Part shown: piece after piece, positions 9,926-20,679 of the stretch
Layout: each line of letters begins with the position of its first letter
Numbering within the stretch: the stretch's first letter is position 1
Assembly: GCF_000518745.1 (NCBI RefSeq)
Contig: NZ_JAEE01000001.1
Location: forward strand, 555,084-619,083
Origin: Phaseolibacter flectens ATCC 12775
GTDB taxonomy: Bacteria > Pseudomonadota > Gammaproteobacteria > Enterobacterales > Enterobacteriaceae
Reading direction: 5' to 3'
Length of the DNA: 64,000 nucleotides
Position numbers and translations under genes: made by a program
The notes under the pieces: generated by a model
Seen by the model: the letters and a program-made list of their open reading frames with translations, nothing else
What the model was told of the DNA's origin: nothing
Database searches by the model: none

Positions 9926-11241
9926 GACCCTGACTCCCTCGCAAGTTGTGTAAAGTGATCACCGCGTTGCTCAAAATTTTCAAACTGATCCAAGCTGGCA
10001 CACGCGGGGGAGAGTAAAACCGTGTCACCTGGCTTAAGCTGTGGACGAATTTGGGCGATAGCCTGTTGCAAGGTGCTGACTTGGCAGGTAATTTCTGGCC
10101 TTAATTGGCTCAGTTGCTCCGCATCTTTACCGAAGGTGTATATTCTCATCGTCTTACTCTGCAACCAAGGAATAAGCGGGGTGAAATCCGCCGATTTACC
10201 GTCTCCTCCCAATAATAACCAAAGTGTTCCCTGTACGGATAATCCACGCAATGCTGCAACCGTGCTACCCACATTGGTTGCCTTAGAATCGTTGATCCAA
10301 CGAATGCCATCTTGTTGATGAACGAGTTGAAAACGATGGGATAACCCTTGGTAACGCGTTAAGGCGGATAGACAGTTAGCCCGTGGCAAATTAATGGCAT
10401 CAGCAAGGGCTAAGGCCGCCAACGCATTAAGCAAATTATGCTGGCCTTTCAAATGGATCTGTTCACTTTGCAACAGTTTTTCACCTTGTGCTTTTAGCCA
10501 AGTTTTTCCCTGCTGAATGTTCAAGTGATAATCACCGACATTTAACCCAAAGCTGACACAGCGATGCTGTGTTGGGTGCAAAGGCAACGTCAGTTTGTCA
10601 TCGGCATTCACCACACAAGTTTGAGCATGATGATAAATACGCAATTTAGCGGCTTGATATTGCGCCATACCCTCAGGATAACGATCCATATGATCTTCAC
10701 TGACATTTAACACCGTCGCAGCAGCAGCATGCAGACTAAAGGTGGTTTCCAATTGGAAGCTTGATAACTCAAGAACATACAACTCTGCTTCATCACTTAA
10801 TAAGTTAAGTACAGGCTCACCAATATTGCCACCAACGCGGGTTTCTACTCCCGACGCACTGGCCATTTCACCAAGGAGGTCAGTGACTGTACTTTTCCCA
10901 TTTGAGCCTGTGATCGCGACAATAGGCACTTTTACTTCACGTACGAACAATTCAATGTCGCCGACGATCTCAATCCCTGCTTCTGCCGCCATTCTCAATG
11001 GTGGAAGGGACAGCGGGATACCGGGACTGACAACGATAAGATCCGATTCAAGCAACCATTGTAGATCTATCTCACCAAAACGGTGTTCAATCCAGTCGGG
11101 TAACTGTTCTGCGCCCGCAGGAGATGTTCTTGAGTCCATGACCCGTAGATTGACGCCACGGTTAATAAAAAAATAGACGCAAGACAGCCCTGTTTTACCC
11201 AGTCCTAGAATCACCACGTTTCTGTTGCGATAGTCCACCAT
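9913..11241 (-). CDS. murD: MurD, UDP-MurNAc-L-Ala--D-glutamate ligase
   Basis: MurD adds D-Glu to UDP-MurNAc-L-Ala in cytoplasmic peptidoglycan precursor synthesis. The 442 residues have the N-terminal UDP-binding LGLGKTGLS (12-20), the Mur ligase P-loop GSNGKST at 112-118, the [11 protein letters not shown] motif and the C-terminal domain with [17 protein letters not shown]. Family length (E. coli 438) is preserved. The start lies two bases after the mraY stop. Confidence 0.98.
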   Translation of the reverse strand: MVDYRNRNVVILGLGKTGLSCVYFFINRGVNLRVMDSRTSPAGAEQLPDWIEHRFGEIDLQWLLESDLIVVSPGIPLSLPPLRMAAEAGIEIVGDIELFVREVKVPIVAITGSNGKSTVTDLLGEMASASGVETRVGGNIGEPVLNLLSDEAELYVLELSSFQLETTFSLHAAAATVLNVSEDHMDRYPEGMAQYQAAKLRIYHHAQTCVVNADDKLTLPLHPTQHRCVSFGLNVGDYHLNIQQGKTWLKAQGEKLLQSEQIHLKGQHNLLNALAALALADAINLPRANCLSALTRYQGLSHRFQLVHQQDGIRWINDSKATNVGSTVAALRGLSVQGTLWLLLGGDGKSADFTPLIPWLQSKTMRIYTFGKDAEQLSQLRPEITCQVSTLQQAIAQIRPQLKPGDTVLLSPACASLDQFENFEQRGDHFTQLARESGSCGC

Positions 11242-11243
11242 GA

Positions 11244-12326
11244 TTATCTAACCTTTAAGGTTGCTAAGCCGATAAGCACTAACATCAGAGAAATGATCCA
11301 GAAGCGGACAATCACGCGCGGCTCTGGCCAGCCTTTCAGTTCATAATGGTGATGGATCGGCGCCATCCTGAAAATACGTTGACCGCGTAATTTAAATGAG
11401 CCCACTTGCAAAATCACCGACAGGGTTTCGACGACAAAGACGCCACCCATAATGATCAGCAAAAACTCTTCCCGTAATAATACCGCAATCGTGCCCAAGG
11501 CGCCGCCTAAAGCCAGTGAACCAACATCGCCCATAAAAACCTGGGCTGGGTAGGTATTGAACCACAAAAAACCCAATCCCGCGCCGACAATAGCAGTACA
11601 AACAATAACCAGCTCACCCGCATGACGCAAATAAGGGATATGTAAATATTCAGCAAACTTAATATTGCCTGTCGCCCATGCGACTAGCCCAAACCCTGCA
11701 GCAACAAAGACGGTTGGCATGATGGCCAAACCATCCAGACCATCTGTCAGATTAACGGCATTACTGGTTCCCACAATCACGAAGTAAGTCAGCAATATGT
11801 AGCAAAGTCCCAATTGCGGCATAATGTCTTTAAAAAAAGGCACAACCAACTGCGTGGCCGAGGTGTCTTTGCCTGTGGCATACAGAGCAAAAGCTACAGT
11901 TAAAGCAATCAGGGATTGCCAAAAATATTTCCAGCGAGCAATTAATCCTTTACTGTTTTTATGCACAACCTTACGGTAATCATCCACAAAACCTATCAAC
12001 CCATACCCCACCAAAACCGCTAAGACACACCAAACATAGGGGTTGGAAGGATACGCCCATAACAGGACAGAGATGGTAATAGAAACCAAGATCATCACAC
12101 CGCCCATGGTCGGTGTTCCCCGTTTACTAAAATGAGATTCAGGGCCGTCATGACGAACGATTTGACCAATTTGTAATTTCTGCAGACCTGAAATCAGTTT
12201 AGGTCCCATCCATAGGGAAATAAATAAAGCCGTTAACAAGCTAATTATTGCTCTGAAAGTCAGGTAAGAGAAAACATTAAATACTGAGTAATAAGCAGAT
12301 AAATGCTCAGCCAGCCAAACTAACAT
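11244..12326 (-). CDS. mraY: MraY, phospho-MurNAc-pentapeptide translocase
   Basis: MraY transfers phospho-MurNAc-pentapeptide onto undecaprenyl phosphate in the inner membrane, making lipid I. The 360-residue length is identical to E. coli. About ten transmembrane segments surround the catalytic motifs FVDDYRKVV (aspartates near 115), [10 protein letters not shown] (about 190-200) and the late loop [18 protein letters not shown]. The gene overlaps murF by seven bases at its start. Nothing unusual is seen. Confidence 0.98.
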   Translation of the reverse strand: MLVWLAEHLSAYYSVFNVFSYLTFRAIISLLTALFISLWMGPKLISGLQKLQIGQIVRHDGPESHFSKRGTPTMGGVMILVSITISVLLWAYPSNPYVWCVLAVLVGYGLIGFVDDYRKVVHKNSKGLIARWKYFWQSLIALTVAFALYATGKDTSATQLVVPFFKDIMPQLGLCYILLTYFVIVGTSNAVNLTDGLDGLAIMPTVFVAAGFGLVAWATGNIKFAEYLHIPYLRHAGELVIVCTAIVGAGLGFLWFNTYPAQVFMGDVGSLALGGALGTIAVLLREEFLLIIMGGVFVVETLSVILQVGSFKLRGQRIFRMAPIHHHYELKGWPEPRVIVRFWIISLMLVLIGLATLKVR

Positions 12327-13681
12327 GACGTTTTCTCCTGTAGCTGCTCAACCACCTGTTCCATGGCTGAACTGCGTGAACCTTTAATTAATATGGTTAA
12401 TGATGAGTGAGCCCTCAGCACCTTGACTAATGCCTCAACCAACGTTGGTTTATCAGAGTAATGTTGACCACAACCACTGTCTTGACTGATAAAATGACTG
12501 TATTTACCAATACTCAATACACGATCGATGTCAGTATGCCGAATCACTTGGCCAACTTGACGATGACACTGCTCAGCTTCCTCCCCCAGTTCCCCCATGT
12601 CCCCTACGACCATCACTTTATAGCCAGGCATGCGAGACAACGTATGCGCGGCTGCACTCATCGAGCCTACATTGGCATTATAGCTGTCATCCAGTAATAA
12701 CTGCCCTGGCGCTAACTGGATGGGGAAAAGACGACCGGAAACCGGTTTGAGGCAGGCCAATCCGCGTTGAATTTGCTCAAGAGACGCACCAACGGCTTGC
12801 GCCAATGCCGCTGCCGCTAAGGCATTAGACACGTTGTGTCTTCCTGGCAAGGGGATATGCAGCGCAATCGCACCTTGTGGCGTGATTAGCGTAAACTTAC
12901 TGCCGCGGGCATCCAAGGTGAGATCCTCGGCATAATAGTCAACATCAGCCCTACCCTCAATCGCAAAACGATAGACACGCTTCCCAGATAGCAAGGACTG
13001 CCACTGTGCCCAGTCATTACTTTCATGATTAATAATCGCGATGCCGTGTTCGGTTAATCCTTCGAAAATTTCACCTTTCGCTTTCGCCACGCCTTGTAGC
13101 GATCCAAATCCTTGCAAATGTGCAGCCGCCAGGTTATTCACCAGTACCGCATCGGGTTGCGTTAAGCGAGTCGTATAAGCAATTTCACCTTGATGATTGG
13201 CGCCCAGTTCGATCACGGCATAGTGATGCTCCGCCGTCAATCTCAGTAGCGTCATCGGCACACCAAGATCATTATTCAGATTACCCGCAGTATAAAGGGT
13301 AGGCGCACTTTGCTGTAAAATCGAAGCCGTCATCTCTTTGACCGAGGTTTTACCTGATGATCCGGTTAAAGCAACCACTTTAGCCATGCTGTGTTGCCGT
13401 ATCCATTGCCCTAACTGCCCTAAAGCCAGACGGCAATCGCTAACGATGATCTGAGGCAGAGGACTCGCTAACTGACGTTCAACCAATAATGCTGCGGCAC
13501 CACCTTGCTGTGCTTGTTCGACAAAGTCATGCGCGTCAAAGTTTTCACCTTTCAATGCAATAAATAAACAGCCCGGAATCAGGCGTCTTGTATCAGTCAC
13601 TGCCTGTTTAATCGTGAGCGACTCCCCCTGTAACCTGCCTGATGTGATAGCTGCAATTTGTTGTAAATCCAAACTTATCAT
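12320..13681 (-). CDS. murF: MurF, UDP-MurNAc-tripeptide--D-Ala-D-Ala ligase
   Basis: MurF attaches the D-Ala-D-Ala dipeptide to UDP-MurNAc-tripeptide, completing the pentapeptide precursor. The 453 residues show the P-loop GSSGKTS at 107-113, the [11 protein letters not shown] and NHQGEI segments and a C-terminal domain with VVGDMGELG. The gene starts in a four-base overlap with murE. Its substrate must be made by a D-Ala-D-Ala ligase, and ddlB is not in this cluster, so a ligase such as DdlA is implied elsewhere in the genome. Confidence 0.97.
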   Translation of the reverse strand: MISLDLQQIAAITSGRLQGESLTIKQAVTDTRRLIPGCLFIALKGENFDAHDFVEQAQQGGAAALLVERQLASPLPQIIVSDCRLALGQLGQWIRQHSMAKVVALTGSSGKTSVKEMTASILQQSAPTLYTAGNLNNDLGVPMTLLRLTAEHHYAVIELGANHQGEIAYTTRLTQPDAVLVNNLAAAHLQGFGSLQGVAKAKGEIFEGLTEHGIAIINHESNDWAQWQSLLSGKRVYRFAIEGRADVDYYAEDLTLDARGSKFTLITPQGAIALHIPLPGRHNVSNALAAAALAQAVGASLEQIQRGLACLKPVSGRLFPIQLAPGQLLLDDSYNANVGSMSAAAHTLSRMPGYKVMVVGDMGELGEEAEQCHRQVGQVIRHTDIDRVLSIGKYSHFISQDSGCGQHYSDKPTLVEALVKVLRAHSSLTILIKGSRSSAMEQVVEQLQEKTSC

Positions 13682-15180
13682 GCCATTACCCCGAGTAGTC
13701 TTGCGACAGTATGGCGATCAGAATAATCCAACCTGCGAGCCCCAACAAGCTGATAATCTTCGTGGCCTTTTCCCGCAATCAAAATCGTATCTTCTGCACT
13801 GGCTTGCATCAGGACATGAGTTACCGCCTGAGCGCGACCTGCAATCACTTTCGCTGCACTCACATTCATCAACCCAGCCAAGATGTCGTTAAAGATTTGT
13901 GCCGGATCCTCATGACGAGGATTATCATCTGTGATAACGATACGATCCGCATACTGTTCCGCAATGGCTGCCATTAAAGGCCTTTTACCCCGATCTCGAT
14001 CACCTCCACAACCAAAGACACACCACAATTGTCCTTTAGTGTGCAATCGACTGGCAGACAGGGCTTTTTCCAGCGCATCGGGCGTATGAGCATAATCCAC
14101 CACAACAGTAGGTTTACCCGGCGCCTGAAAAACTTCCATCCGACCACAAACAGGGTGTAGCTTACTGGCACTGTCAATCAAGTGTTGCAAAGGATAGTTC
14201 AGGGTAAGTAGCGTCGCCAGTGCCATCAGTATATTGCTGACATTAAATTCACCAATCAATTGCGTGGTCAGTTTGCCGTTGCCCCAGCTGGAATGAAATT
14301 CAATTTCTGTGCCGGCCTCACAATACTGGATCTGCGTCGCGGCGACAAAACGTCGTTGTTGTAAAGCCTCATTGACACCTTGAATACTCACCGCCACCGC
14401 ATCCGCCAATTGACCAATGAACTGCAAACCCGTTTCATCATCCGCATTAATCACCGATTGACCAACCTGATGTTCACTGAATAACAACCATTTTGCAGCG
14501 CGGTAACTTTGCATATCACCATGATAATCAAGATGATCTCGGCTAAGATTGGTGAACACTGCCACAGCAAAAGACAAGGCAGAAACACGGTGTTGCACCA
14601 AACCATGAGAGGAGACTTCCATGGCGGTGAGGGTGGCGCCTTGGTTAAGTTGGTCTTGCAGCCTATGTTGCACATCAACAGCAGAACCTGTGGTATTGTC
14701 CGTTGCCGATAAACGCCCGACTAAACCATGACCAATGGTTCCCATTACCGCCCCCGTTTCTCCCAACAAATTCGCCCACTGAGCCAATAATTGACTGACC
14801 GTAGTTTTCCCATTGGTGCCAGTAATTCCAATAAGCGTAAGTTTTTCAGAAGGGTGTTGGTAAAAACGCCCTGCTAAAGCCGATAATCGTTGATGAATTT
14901 GACGTAAATAGATTACAGGTACGCCATGCAACTGACGAATTTCGCCATCTTCAGCTTGCCCTTCAGCTTCCGCAATCACTGCCGCGACACCCTGTGCTAT
15001 GGCTTGAGAGATAAAGTCACGACCATCAACACTGTGCCCTTTTAACGCAACAAAGAGATCACCTGCAGCGGCATAACGACTATCAAGGATCATCTCCTTA
15101 AGTTGACAGGCAGGGACATGTGAAACCCAAGGTGCAAGCAGTTCACGGAGATTACGTGTCATAAATTCGGTACTTTTCAT
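13678..15180 (-). CDS. murE: MurE, UDP-MurNAc-dipeptide--meso-diaminopimelate ligase
   Basis: MurE adds the third stem-peptide residue. The motif DDNPRHEDP near residue 417 is the DNPR signature of the meso-diaminopimelate-adding type found in Gram-negatives. The P-loop GTNGKTT is at 121-127 and the [12 protein letters not shown] motif is present. The 500-codon frame starts at an ATG overlapping the ftsI stop (ATGA), with AGGTG eight bases upstream. An internal ATG (residue 7) would give 494 residues but lacks a good ribosome binding site, so I keep the longer form. Confidence 0.97.
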   Translation of the reverse strand: MKSTEFMTRNLRELLAPWVSHVPACQLKEMILDSRYAAAGDLFVALKGHSVDGRDFISQAIAQGVAAVIAEAEGQAEDGEIRQLHGVPVIYLRQIHQRLSALAGRFYQHPSEKLTLIGITGTNGKTTVSQLLAQWANLLGETGAVMGTIGHGLVGRLSATDNTTGSAVDVQHRLQDQLNQGATLTAMEVSSHGLVQHRVSALSFAVAVFTNLSRDHLDYHGDMQSYRAAKWLLFSEHQVGQSVINADDETGLQFIGQLADAVAVSIQGVNEALQQRRFVAATQIQYCEAGTEIEFHSSWGNGKLTTQLIGEFNVSNILMALATLLTLNYPLQHLIDSASKLHPVCGRMEVFQAPGKPTVVVDYAHTPDALEKALSASRLHTKGQLWCVFGCGGDRDRGKRPLMAAIAEQYADRIVITDDNPRHEDPAQIFNDILAGLMNVSAAKVIAGRAQAVTHVLMQASAEDTILIAGKGHEDYQLVGARRLDYSDRHTVARLLGVMA

Positions 15181-16922
15181 TGGTTATTCACCTGTTGATT
15201 AGCCTCTGCTGCAGGTAAAGCATCAGGCTCGATATTTCGGGTTCGGAGCACCCCCCCCATAATGGCACCAAATACGGGAGCAGAGATTGCCCCACCGTAA
15301 TATTTGCCACCTTGGGGATCATTAATGACAACCACCAGTGCGAAACGAGGCCGACTGGCGGGGGCAACACCGGCGGTGTAAGCAATATATTTATTAACGT
15401 AGTGACCATCTGGTCCGACTTTCTTGGCTGTCCCTGTTTTTATCGCTACTCGATAGCCTCTGACCGCAGCTTTCACACCCCCTCCGCCAGGCAAGGCTAC
15501 ACTTTCCATCATATGTACAACTTTCTTAACAATGGCCTCTGGGAAAACTCGTACCCCATTCACTGGCGGATCCACTTTAGTGATAGAAAGTGGTCGTGCA
15601 ATGCCATAACTTCCAATGGTTGCATACACACGAGCCAATTGCAGCGGGGAGACCATCAAACCATAACCAAAAGAAAAGGTGGCTCTTTCAAGTGAAGACC
15701 AACGTTGTCTATTGGGGTAAAGCCCTTTACTTTCACCGATAAGACCCAATCCGGTCGATTTACCCAAACCGAATCTCGTATACGTGTCCACTAACGCCGA
15801 GGCTGGCATGGCTAGTGCTAGACGAGACACCCCGACATTACTGGATTTTTGTAAGATCCCAGTCAATGAGAGCTCATCTCTTGGTGCAACATCCTTGATT
15901 TGATGGCCATTAAGGACATAGGCATGTGTGTTAAGGACGCTATTTTCTGTCACAATCCCTTGTTGTAATGCGGTCATCACTACCATCGGCTTTACGGTGG
16001 ATCCCGGTTCAAAGATGTCAGTGATCGCCCGATTTCTGACCGCATCTTTAGCAGCATTGCTCATATTATTAGGATTAAAAGCAGGGCTATTTGCCATCGC
16101 CAAAACTTCACCTGTCTCAATATCAACTAAAACCACCGAACCGGATTCTGCTTTATTGAACGTCACCGCATGATTCAATTCCCGATAGACCAGCGCCTGA
16201 AGTCGCTCGTCAATACTCAATGTTAGATTATGTGCCTCACGGCTGGCTTTTGATGCAATGTCTTCGACTACACGACCTTGCCTATCTTTTCTGACGACCC
16301 GTTGTCCCGCTTCGCCAATAAGCCAGCTATTAAAACTTTTTTCAACGCCTTCAATTCCATCACCATCAATGTTGGTGAAACCAATCAGTTGGGAAGCCAC
16401 TTCGCCGGCAGGATAATAACGGCGAGATTCCTGATTAAGATGGATACCCTCAATTTTCAGTTTTTTAATGTAATCACCCAGTGACGGCTCTAATTGTCTG
16501 GCAAGGTAGATAAAACGGCCCTTCGGATTACTATTAATCCGTTGACTAAGCTGGGCCAAGGATAAGCCGAGGGCTTCACTGAGGGCTTTCCAGCGCTTAT
16601 CGTAACCGACGCCACCCTGTGCGGTAATTTCTTTAGGATCGGCCCATACCGCACTGACGGGAACACTGACCGCTAAAGGCTTGCCGTTACGATCAGCAAT
16701 CAATCCGCGCGCAGCAGGAATGGCTTCGACGCGCAACGAGCGAAGATCGCCTTCTTTAACTAATTTGTCAGGGTGCAGGATTTGTAACCAAGCCACTCTT
16801 GCTAACAATCCACCAAGAGCGAATAAAATGCAGACGCATACCAATGCAAAACGCCAACTTAAAAAGTTGGCCTTTAGCTCTTTCTTAATTAACCGCTTCG
16901 CTGACTTGTGCTGGGCTGACAT
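15177..16922 (-). CDS. ftsI: FtsI (PBP3), septal peptidoglycan transpeptidase
   Basis: FtsI cross-links septal peptidoglycan in the periplasm and is the target of several beta-lactams. The 581 residues have one N-terminal transmembrane helix (about 22-45), a pedestal domain beginning [20 protein letters not shown], and the transpeptidase domain. That domain has the active site EPGSTVKPM (Ser near 307), SSNVGVSR and KTGTAKKVG motifs in the correct order. The gene is slightly shorter than E. coli FtsI (588). It lies between ftsL and murE. Confidence 0.97.
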   Translation of the reverse strand: MSAQHKSAKRLIKKELKANFLSWRFALVCVCILFALGGLLARVAWLQILHPDKLVKEGDLRSLRVEAIPAARGLIADRNGKPLAVSVPVSAVWADPKEITAQGGVGYDKRWKALSEALGLSLAQLSQRINSNPKGRFIYLARQLEPSLGDYIKKLKIEGIHLNQESRRYYPAGEVASQLIGFTNIDGDGIEGVEKSFNSWLIGEAGQRVVRKDRQGRVVEDIASKASREAHNLTLSIDERLQALVYRELNHAVTFNKAESGSVVLVDIETGEVLAMANSPAFNPNNMSNAAKDAVRNRAITDIFEPGSTVKPMVVMTALQQGIVTENSVLNTHAYVLNGHQIKDVAPRDELSLTGILQKSSNVGVSRLALAMPASALVDTYTRFGLGKSTGLGLIGESKGLYPNRQRWSSLERATFSFGYGLMVSPLQLARVYATIGSYGIARPLSITKVDPPVNGVRVFPEAIVKKVVHMMESVALPGGGGVKAAVRGYRVAIKTGTAKKVGPDGHYVNKYIAYTAGVAPASRPRFALVVVINDPQGGKYYGGAISAPVFGAIMGGVLRTRNIEPDALPAAEANQQVNNQ

Positions 16923-16937
16923 CCAACGCTTTAACCT

Positions 16938-17258
16938 CTATGGTTTAACTAATATGTGTTCCAGTGAAGGATCGACATGCTGCATCTGTAACTTTTCGCT
17001 CGCCAGCCGCTCAACACGACTATGATCACCGAGTGCATTCTCTTCTAGGATCAGATTACGCCATTCAATATCTAAGCCATCACGATCTAAAACCAACTGT
17101 TGTCGTTGTGCGGTTAAGAGTCGAGTTTTCTGTGTGGTCATGACTACCATAATGGCCGTAATGAGTACCGCGATGAGTAATATGAGTGGAAGCTTACCAA
17201 AACGGTATAAATCCGAAGCAATGATTGCAGGCAAGCTCTGCCTTTCCGGCTGACTCAC
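16938..17258 (-). CDS. ftsL: FtsL, bitopic divisome protein
   Basis: FtsL forms the FtsQBL complex that activates FtsWI. The 106 residues contain one transmembrane helix (about 23-41, [19 protein letters not shown]) and a periplasmic coiled coil with [20 protein letters not shown] and the highly conserved [17 protein letters not shown]. coli FtsL has a longer cytoplasmic tail (121 residues), so the N-terminus is about 15 residues shorter here. The ATG overlaps the rsmH stop by four bases. Confidence 0.95.
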   Translation of the reverse strand: MSQPERQSLPAIIASDLYRFGKLPLILLIAVLITAIMVVMTTQKTRLLTAQRQQLVLDRDGLDIEWRNLILEENALGDHSRVERLASEKLQMQHVDPSLEHILVKP

Positions 17259-18196
17259 GACGGATTCCTCTCAGCAATACGCAGTACTGAACTTCTGGCT
17301 CTTGGGTTCTGTTCAATCTCTCGCCCTCCCGGCAATTTTTTGCCAAGATCTTTCAATTCGCGCCCTCCCATTTTTTGAAGCTGAGCCTCTGTCAGAGGAA
17401 CCCCGGCAGGCACATTCGCGCCGCGGCTTTTGGCACGGATAAAACGTTTAACCAGACGATCTTCCAAAGAGTGAAAGCTTATCACTGACAAACGTCCCCC
17501 CACATTGAGGGCTGGCACTGTCGCATCGAGTGCAGTTACAATTTCATCCAATTCACTGTTGATCCAAATTCTTATTGCCTGAAATGTCCGAGTGGCAGGA
17601 TGTTTATGTTTATCCCGCACAGGCGTTGCCGCCGCGACCACATCAGCCAATTGTTTGGTACGTGTCATCGGTTGTTCTTTATTACGGGCAACAATGGCTC
17701 TGGCAATACGTTTAGCAAATTTTTCTTCACCGTAAGTTTTTAGCACAAAAGCAATATCCGGCTCCTCTGCCTGCAACAGCCATGCACTGGCCGAATGTCC
17801 TTGGGTTGGATCCATCCGCATATCCAACGGCCCATCACGCATAAAAGAGAAACCGCGTTCTGCATCATCGAGCTGAGGTGAAGATACCCCGAGATCAAGC
17901 AAAATCCCATCCACTTTAGCCATCAGCCCTAGCTGCTCAACGTATTGCCCCAGCCCTGAAAATGGTCCTTGAATAATAGAAAATCGAGGATCGGTGATTG
18001 AGGCTGCAGCGGCAATCGCCTCAGGATCACGATCGATCGCAATAAGTCGTCCTGCGGGGCCTAACTTTGATAAAATAAGTCGCGAATGTCCACCACGGCC
18101 AAATGTGCCGTCGATATAAACACCATCGGGCTGAATGTTAAGCGCATCGACCGCGTCATCCAGCAATACCGTCGTATGGTTAAATTGCTCTGCCAT
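17255..18196 (-). CDS. rsmH: RsmH (MraW), 16S rRNA m4C1402 methyltransferase
   Basis: RsmH N4-methylates C1402 in the P-site region of 16S rRNA using S-adenosylmethionine. I chose the ATG at 18196 ([16 protein letters not shown]) rather than an upstream in-frame start, because it aligns with E. coli MraW and begins one base after the mraZ stop. That gives 313 residues, the same length as E. coli. Motifs seen are [13 protein letters not shown] (SAM binding, about 27-39), [12 protein letters not shown], and [13 protein letters not shown]. It is the second gene of the dcw cluster, as usual. Confidence 0.97.
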   Translation of the reverse strand: MAEQFNHTTVLLDDAVDALNIQPDGVYIDGTFGRGGHSRLILSKLGPAGRLIAIDRDPEAIAAAASITDPRFSIIQGPFSGLGQYVEQLGLMAKVDGILLDLGVSSPQLDDAERGFSFMRDGPLDMRMDPTQGHSASAWLLQAEEPDIAFVLKTYGEEKFAKRIARAIVARNKEQPMTRTKQLADVVAAATPVRDKHKHPATRTFQAIRIWINSELDEIVTALDATVPALNVGGRLSVISFHSLEDRLVKRFIRAKSRGANVPAGVPLTEAQLQKMGGRELKDLGKKLPGGREIEQNPRARSSVLRIAERNPS

Positions 18197-18197
18197 A

Positions 18198-18656
18198 TTA
18201 TAAGGATAAGTCCTGCAATTTCTGCGATAAAAGGTGCCGAACATTGTGCTCGGCTTCGATATCATCCTGTACTTGTTGATACCAACGTGATTTAGCCCAT
18301 ATTTCGAACTTGTTATATTGCCCTACTAGCATCACTTCCTTTTCAAGTTCAGCGTGAATACGCAAGGTTGCGGCCAACAAGATACGACCGTTATTATCCA
18401 TGTCACATTCACTTGCATGACCTAACAACAGCCGCTGCACTCGTCTTTCTGAAGGATCCAATGCCGATAACTGAGCCAATTTTTTCTCAATAATTTCCCA
18501 TTCTGGAAGTGGGTAAAGTAACAGGCAAGGCTGGTGAATATCAATTGTACAAATTAACTGTCCCTGCGCTAACTCGACAAGCAAATTCCGATAGCGATTT
18601 GGAACGGTAAGCCGCCCTTTACTATCTAAATTGACTAAAGTTGCACCGCGGAACAT
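18198..18656 (-). CDS. mraZ: MraZ, transcriptional regulator of the dcw cluster
   Basis: MraZ is an AbrB-like DNA-binding protein that represses its own dcw promoter by binding tandem TGGG repeats. The 152 residues begin [20 protein letters not shown] and contain the second half-repeat [12 protein letters not shown], the paired DSKGR and DxNGR motifs of the double swapped-hairpin fold. Length equals E. coli MraZ. Four 10-bp repeats lie just upstream of its start, supporting autoregulation here. Confidence 0.97.
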   Translation of the reverse strand: MFRGATLVNLDSKGRLTVPNRYRNLLVELAQGQLICTIDIHQPCLLLYPLPEWEIIEKKLAQLSALDPSERRVQRLLLGHASECDMDNNGRILLAATLRIHAELEKEVMLVGQYNKFEIWAKSRWYQQVQDDIEAEHNVRHLLSQKLQDLSL

Positions 18657-18660
18657 GACC

Positions 18661-18700
18661 TATTTACCCCTAATTTCCCACTTTACACCACAATTACCCA
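18661..18700 (-). promoter_or_regulatory. MraZ operator: four 10-bp repeats
   Basis: Read on the minus strand toward mraZ, the sequence falls into four consecutive decamers: TGGGTAATTG, TGGTGTAAAG, TGGGAAATTA and GGGGTAAATA, ending four bases before the mraZ ATG. E. coli MraZ binds TGGG-type repeats with this helical-turn spacing upstream of its own gene. Two units are perfect TGGG and two deviate by one base. Assigning them to MraZ is inference from family knowledge. Confidence 0.75.
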
Positions 18701-18707
18701 CGCTCTC

Positions 18708-18737
18708 AGTTTACGGAGCGTGGGAAAAGCTTGTCAA
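18708..18737 (-). promoter_or_regulatory. Putative dcw (Pmra) promoter
   Basis: On the minus strand TTGACA (18732-18737) is a perfect -35 box, followed after 18 bases by TAAACT (18708-18713) as a -10 box with four of six consensus bases. A 9-bp inverted repeat, CCCACGCTC with GAGCGTGGG (18698-18726 overall), encloses the -10. The MraZ repeats begin just downstream. This is the expected position of the main promoter for the cell division cluster. Confidence 0.65.
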
Positions 18738-19012
18738 GTCAGAACACTATTTAGCAGACGTATTTTCTGCGGCGAAAAGTCCACAGTTTGCGTGCCACCA
18801 ACTCGAAAGAACAAGGTTCATAAGAGGAAATATCAATATAATTAATAAAAATCATTAAGTTATCGATATCGCATCAGCGACGATCAGGTAATACGGTTAA
18901 AATAGATTCAATCCGCACATTTTCATGTGAAGGAAGGGGAAATGCTAAGGATAACAGTATAAATGGATTTATCATCTAATAAATAATAAAAATTAAGCAT
19001 TTTACTCTTAAT
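18738..19012. other. Intergenic region between mraZ promoter and cra
   Basis: The roughly 275 bases upstream of the dcw promoter contain no gene I can recognise. An AT-rich inverted repeat at 18990-19014 (AAATTAAG with CTTAATTT) overlaps the cra stop codon and is followed on the minus strand by T-rich sequence. It may serve as a weak cra terminator. Nothing else stands out. Confidence 0.5.
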
Positions 19013-20020
19013 TTATCGAACTCGAGATAAAAGTCCTCTTCTGGAAAGATTTCGAGGGATTATTTGTAAACCTGGCGCAGGTTGGTCCTCTTTGTTCAAT
19101 TTACCAAGTACCAACGCTAAAATTTTACTGGCAATCTGTTGATGTTGCTGGCAAGAAGTCAGTACAGGGCAGCCTAGAAAATCAAAAAGTTCATTATCGC
19201 CAAAAGTGGCCAGTGTCAATGTTTCCGGTAATTGCTGATAATGGCCAATACACACATCCATTACCGCTTGCATCAAGCCATAGGATGTCGTAAAAATTGC
19301 ATCAGGTAATGAATGATGCTGTAACCATTCATTAAATACTCTCGCCGCACTATGACGCTCAAAGCTATGGCTGTAGAGAAACGTCATATCGTCGAACGCG
19401 CTTTGACAGCCATCACGAAAGCCTTGTTCTCTTAATAAACTGATTGATAATGCAGGTTGAGCCCCAAAAAATAAGACTTGCTGCAAATCTTCATTGGCCA
19501 GCGCAACAGCAAGATCTGACGCATCTTGCCAGTCTGCGCCGACGACGCTAATAAAGTGTTCAGGATCCAATGCGCGGTCAAAGGCCACAACAGGGAGCGA
19601 ATGATTAATGTATTGTTTATAGAAAACATGATCGATTGGCAGAGAACTGGATACAATCAGCGCATCAACCTGTCGCTGTAATAAATGTTCCACACAGCTA
19701 ATTTCATTAGTAGGAATGTCCTCTGAACAAGAGATTAATAACTGATAACCATGGGCTCTGGCCTCCCGTTCAAGGTATTTTGCGATTCGAGTATAGCTCG
19801 CATTTTCTAAATCAGGGATCACCAAACCGAAGGAACGCGTTCGTCCCACCCGCAAACCCGCGGCAATGGCATTAGGATGATAGTTATATTCTTGTACCAC
19901 AGCCATCACACGCTCAACGGTTTTATCACTCACACGGTATTGTCGCGCTTTTCCATTAATCACATAACTGGCCGTCGTCCGGGACACCCCAGCTAACTGG
20001 GCAATTTCTTCCAGTTTCAC
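19013..20020 (-). CDS. cra: Cra (FruR), catabolite repressor-activator
   Basis: Cra is a LacI-family regulator of central carbon flux that responds to fructose phosphates. I chose the GTG at 20020 ([36 protein letters not shown] split as [11 protein letters not shown] and onward), which has AGGAGAG eight bases upstream and matches the GTG start of E. coli fruR. An upstream ATG would add 17 unsupported residues. The helix-turn-helix occupies about residues 3-22, and the periplasmic-binding-like effector domain begins near [15 protein letters not shown]. The 335 residues are close to E. coli (334). It lies between ilvH and mraZ as in E. coli. Confidence 0.96.
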   Translation of the reverse strand: MKLEEIAQLAGVSRTTASYVINGKARQYRVSDKTVERVMAVVQEYNYHPNAIAAGLRVGRTRSFGLVIPDLENASYTRIAKYLEREARAHGYQLLISCSEDIPTNEISCVEHLLQRQVDALIVSSSLPIDHVFYKQYINHSLPVVAFDRALDPEHFISVVGADWQDASDLAVALANEDLQQVLFFGAQPALSISLLREQGFRDGCQSAFDDMTFLYSHSFERHSAARVFNEWLQHHSLPDAIFTTSYGLMQAVMDVCIGHYQQLPETLTLATFGDNELFDFLGCPVLTSCQQHQQIASKILALVLGKLNKEDQPAPGLQIIPRNLSRRGLLSRVR

Positions 20021-20196
20021 CTTACACTCTCCTGATACACTATTGCATAGGTTTATTTTACCGTTATGCACTCATTACGCTCAGGCTAGAGTTATACCCG
20101 CATTAGATAAAACGAGACAATCAATTGATTAAAGAAACGAGAGGCCTATCAGCTTATTCGTTTTATGTTGTGAATTACGCCGACAAGCCAGCATCT

Positions 20197-20679
20197 TTAT
20201 CCGCGAGTCATCCCGATAACACCAGAACGCACCACTTCAATAACAAGATTAAGGTGTTGCATTTGATCCACAAAACTATCCAACTTGGCAGAATCACCGA
20301 TAATTTCCAGTGTAAAATGATGAAGACTGCTATCCACAATTTTTCCTGCAAAGATCTGGGTATAGCGCAGGATTTCACTTCGATTGTTCTCCCCCTCCGC
20401 CTGTAATTTGATCAGCATAATTTCTCTTTCAACCAGTGCGTTCTGAGTCAATTGATTGACCTTCAAGACATCCACCAGTTTATGTAGCTGCTTCTCAATT
20501 TGTTCGATAACCTGCTCATCCCCCATTGTTTGGATGGTAATTCGGGAGAGGGTCGGATCATCGGTCGGTGCCACCGTCAGGCTTTCGATGTTATATCCGC
20601 GCTGGGAAAATAATCCAACCACCCGTGATAACGCCCCGGATTCATTTTCCAGTAAAATAGATAAAATACGACGCATCAC
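20197..20679 (-). CDS. ilvH: IlvH, acetolactate synthase III small (regulatory) subunit
   Basis: IlvH is the valine-sensing regulatory subunit of acetohydroxyacid synthase III, which makes acetolactate or acetohydroxybutyrate for branched-chain amino acids. The 160 residues begin with an ACT domain, [33 protein letters not shown] split across residues 1-35, and include the [10 protein letters not shown] and EREIMLIKL segments. The ATG overlaps the ilvI stop by four bases. Length is near E. coli IlvH (163). Confidence 0.96.
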   Translation of the reverse strand: MMRRILSILLENESGALSRVVGLFSQRGYNIESLTVAPTDDPTLSRITIQTMGDEQVIEQIEKQLHKLVDVLKVNQLTQNALVEREIMLIKLQAEGENNRSEILRYTQIFAGKIVDSSLHHFTLEIIGDSAKLDSFVDQMQHLNLVIEVVRSGVIGMTRG

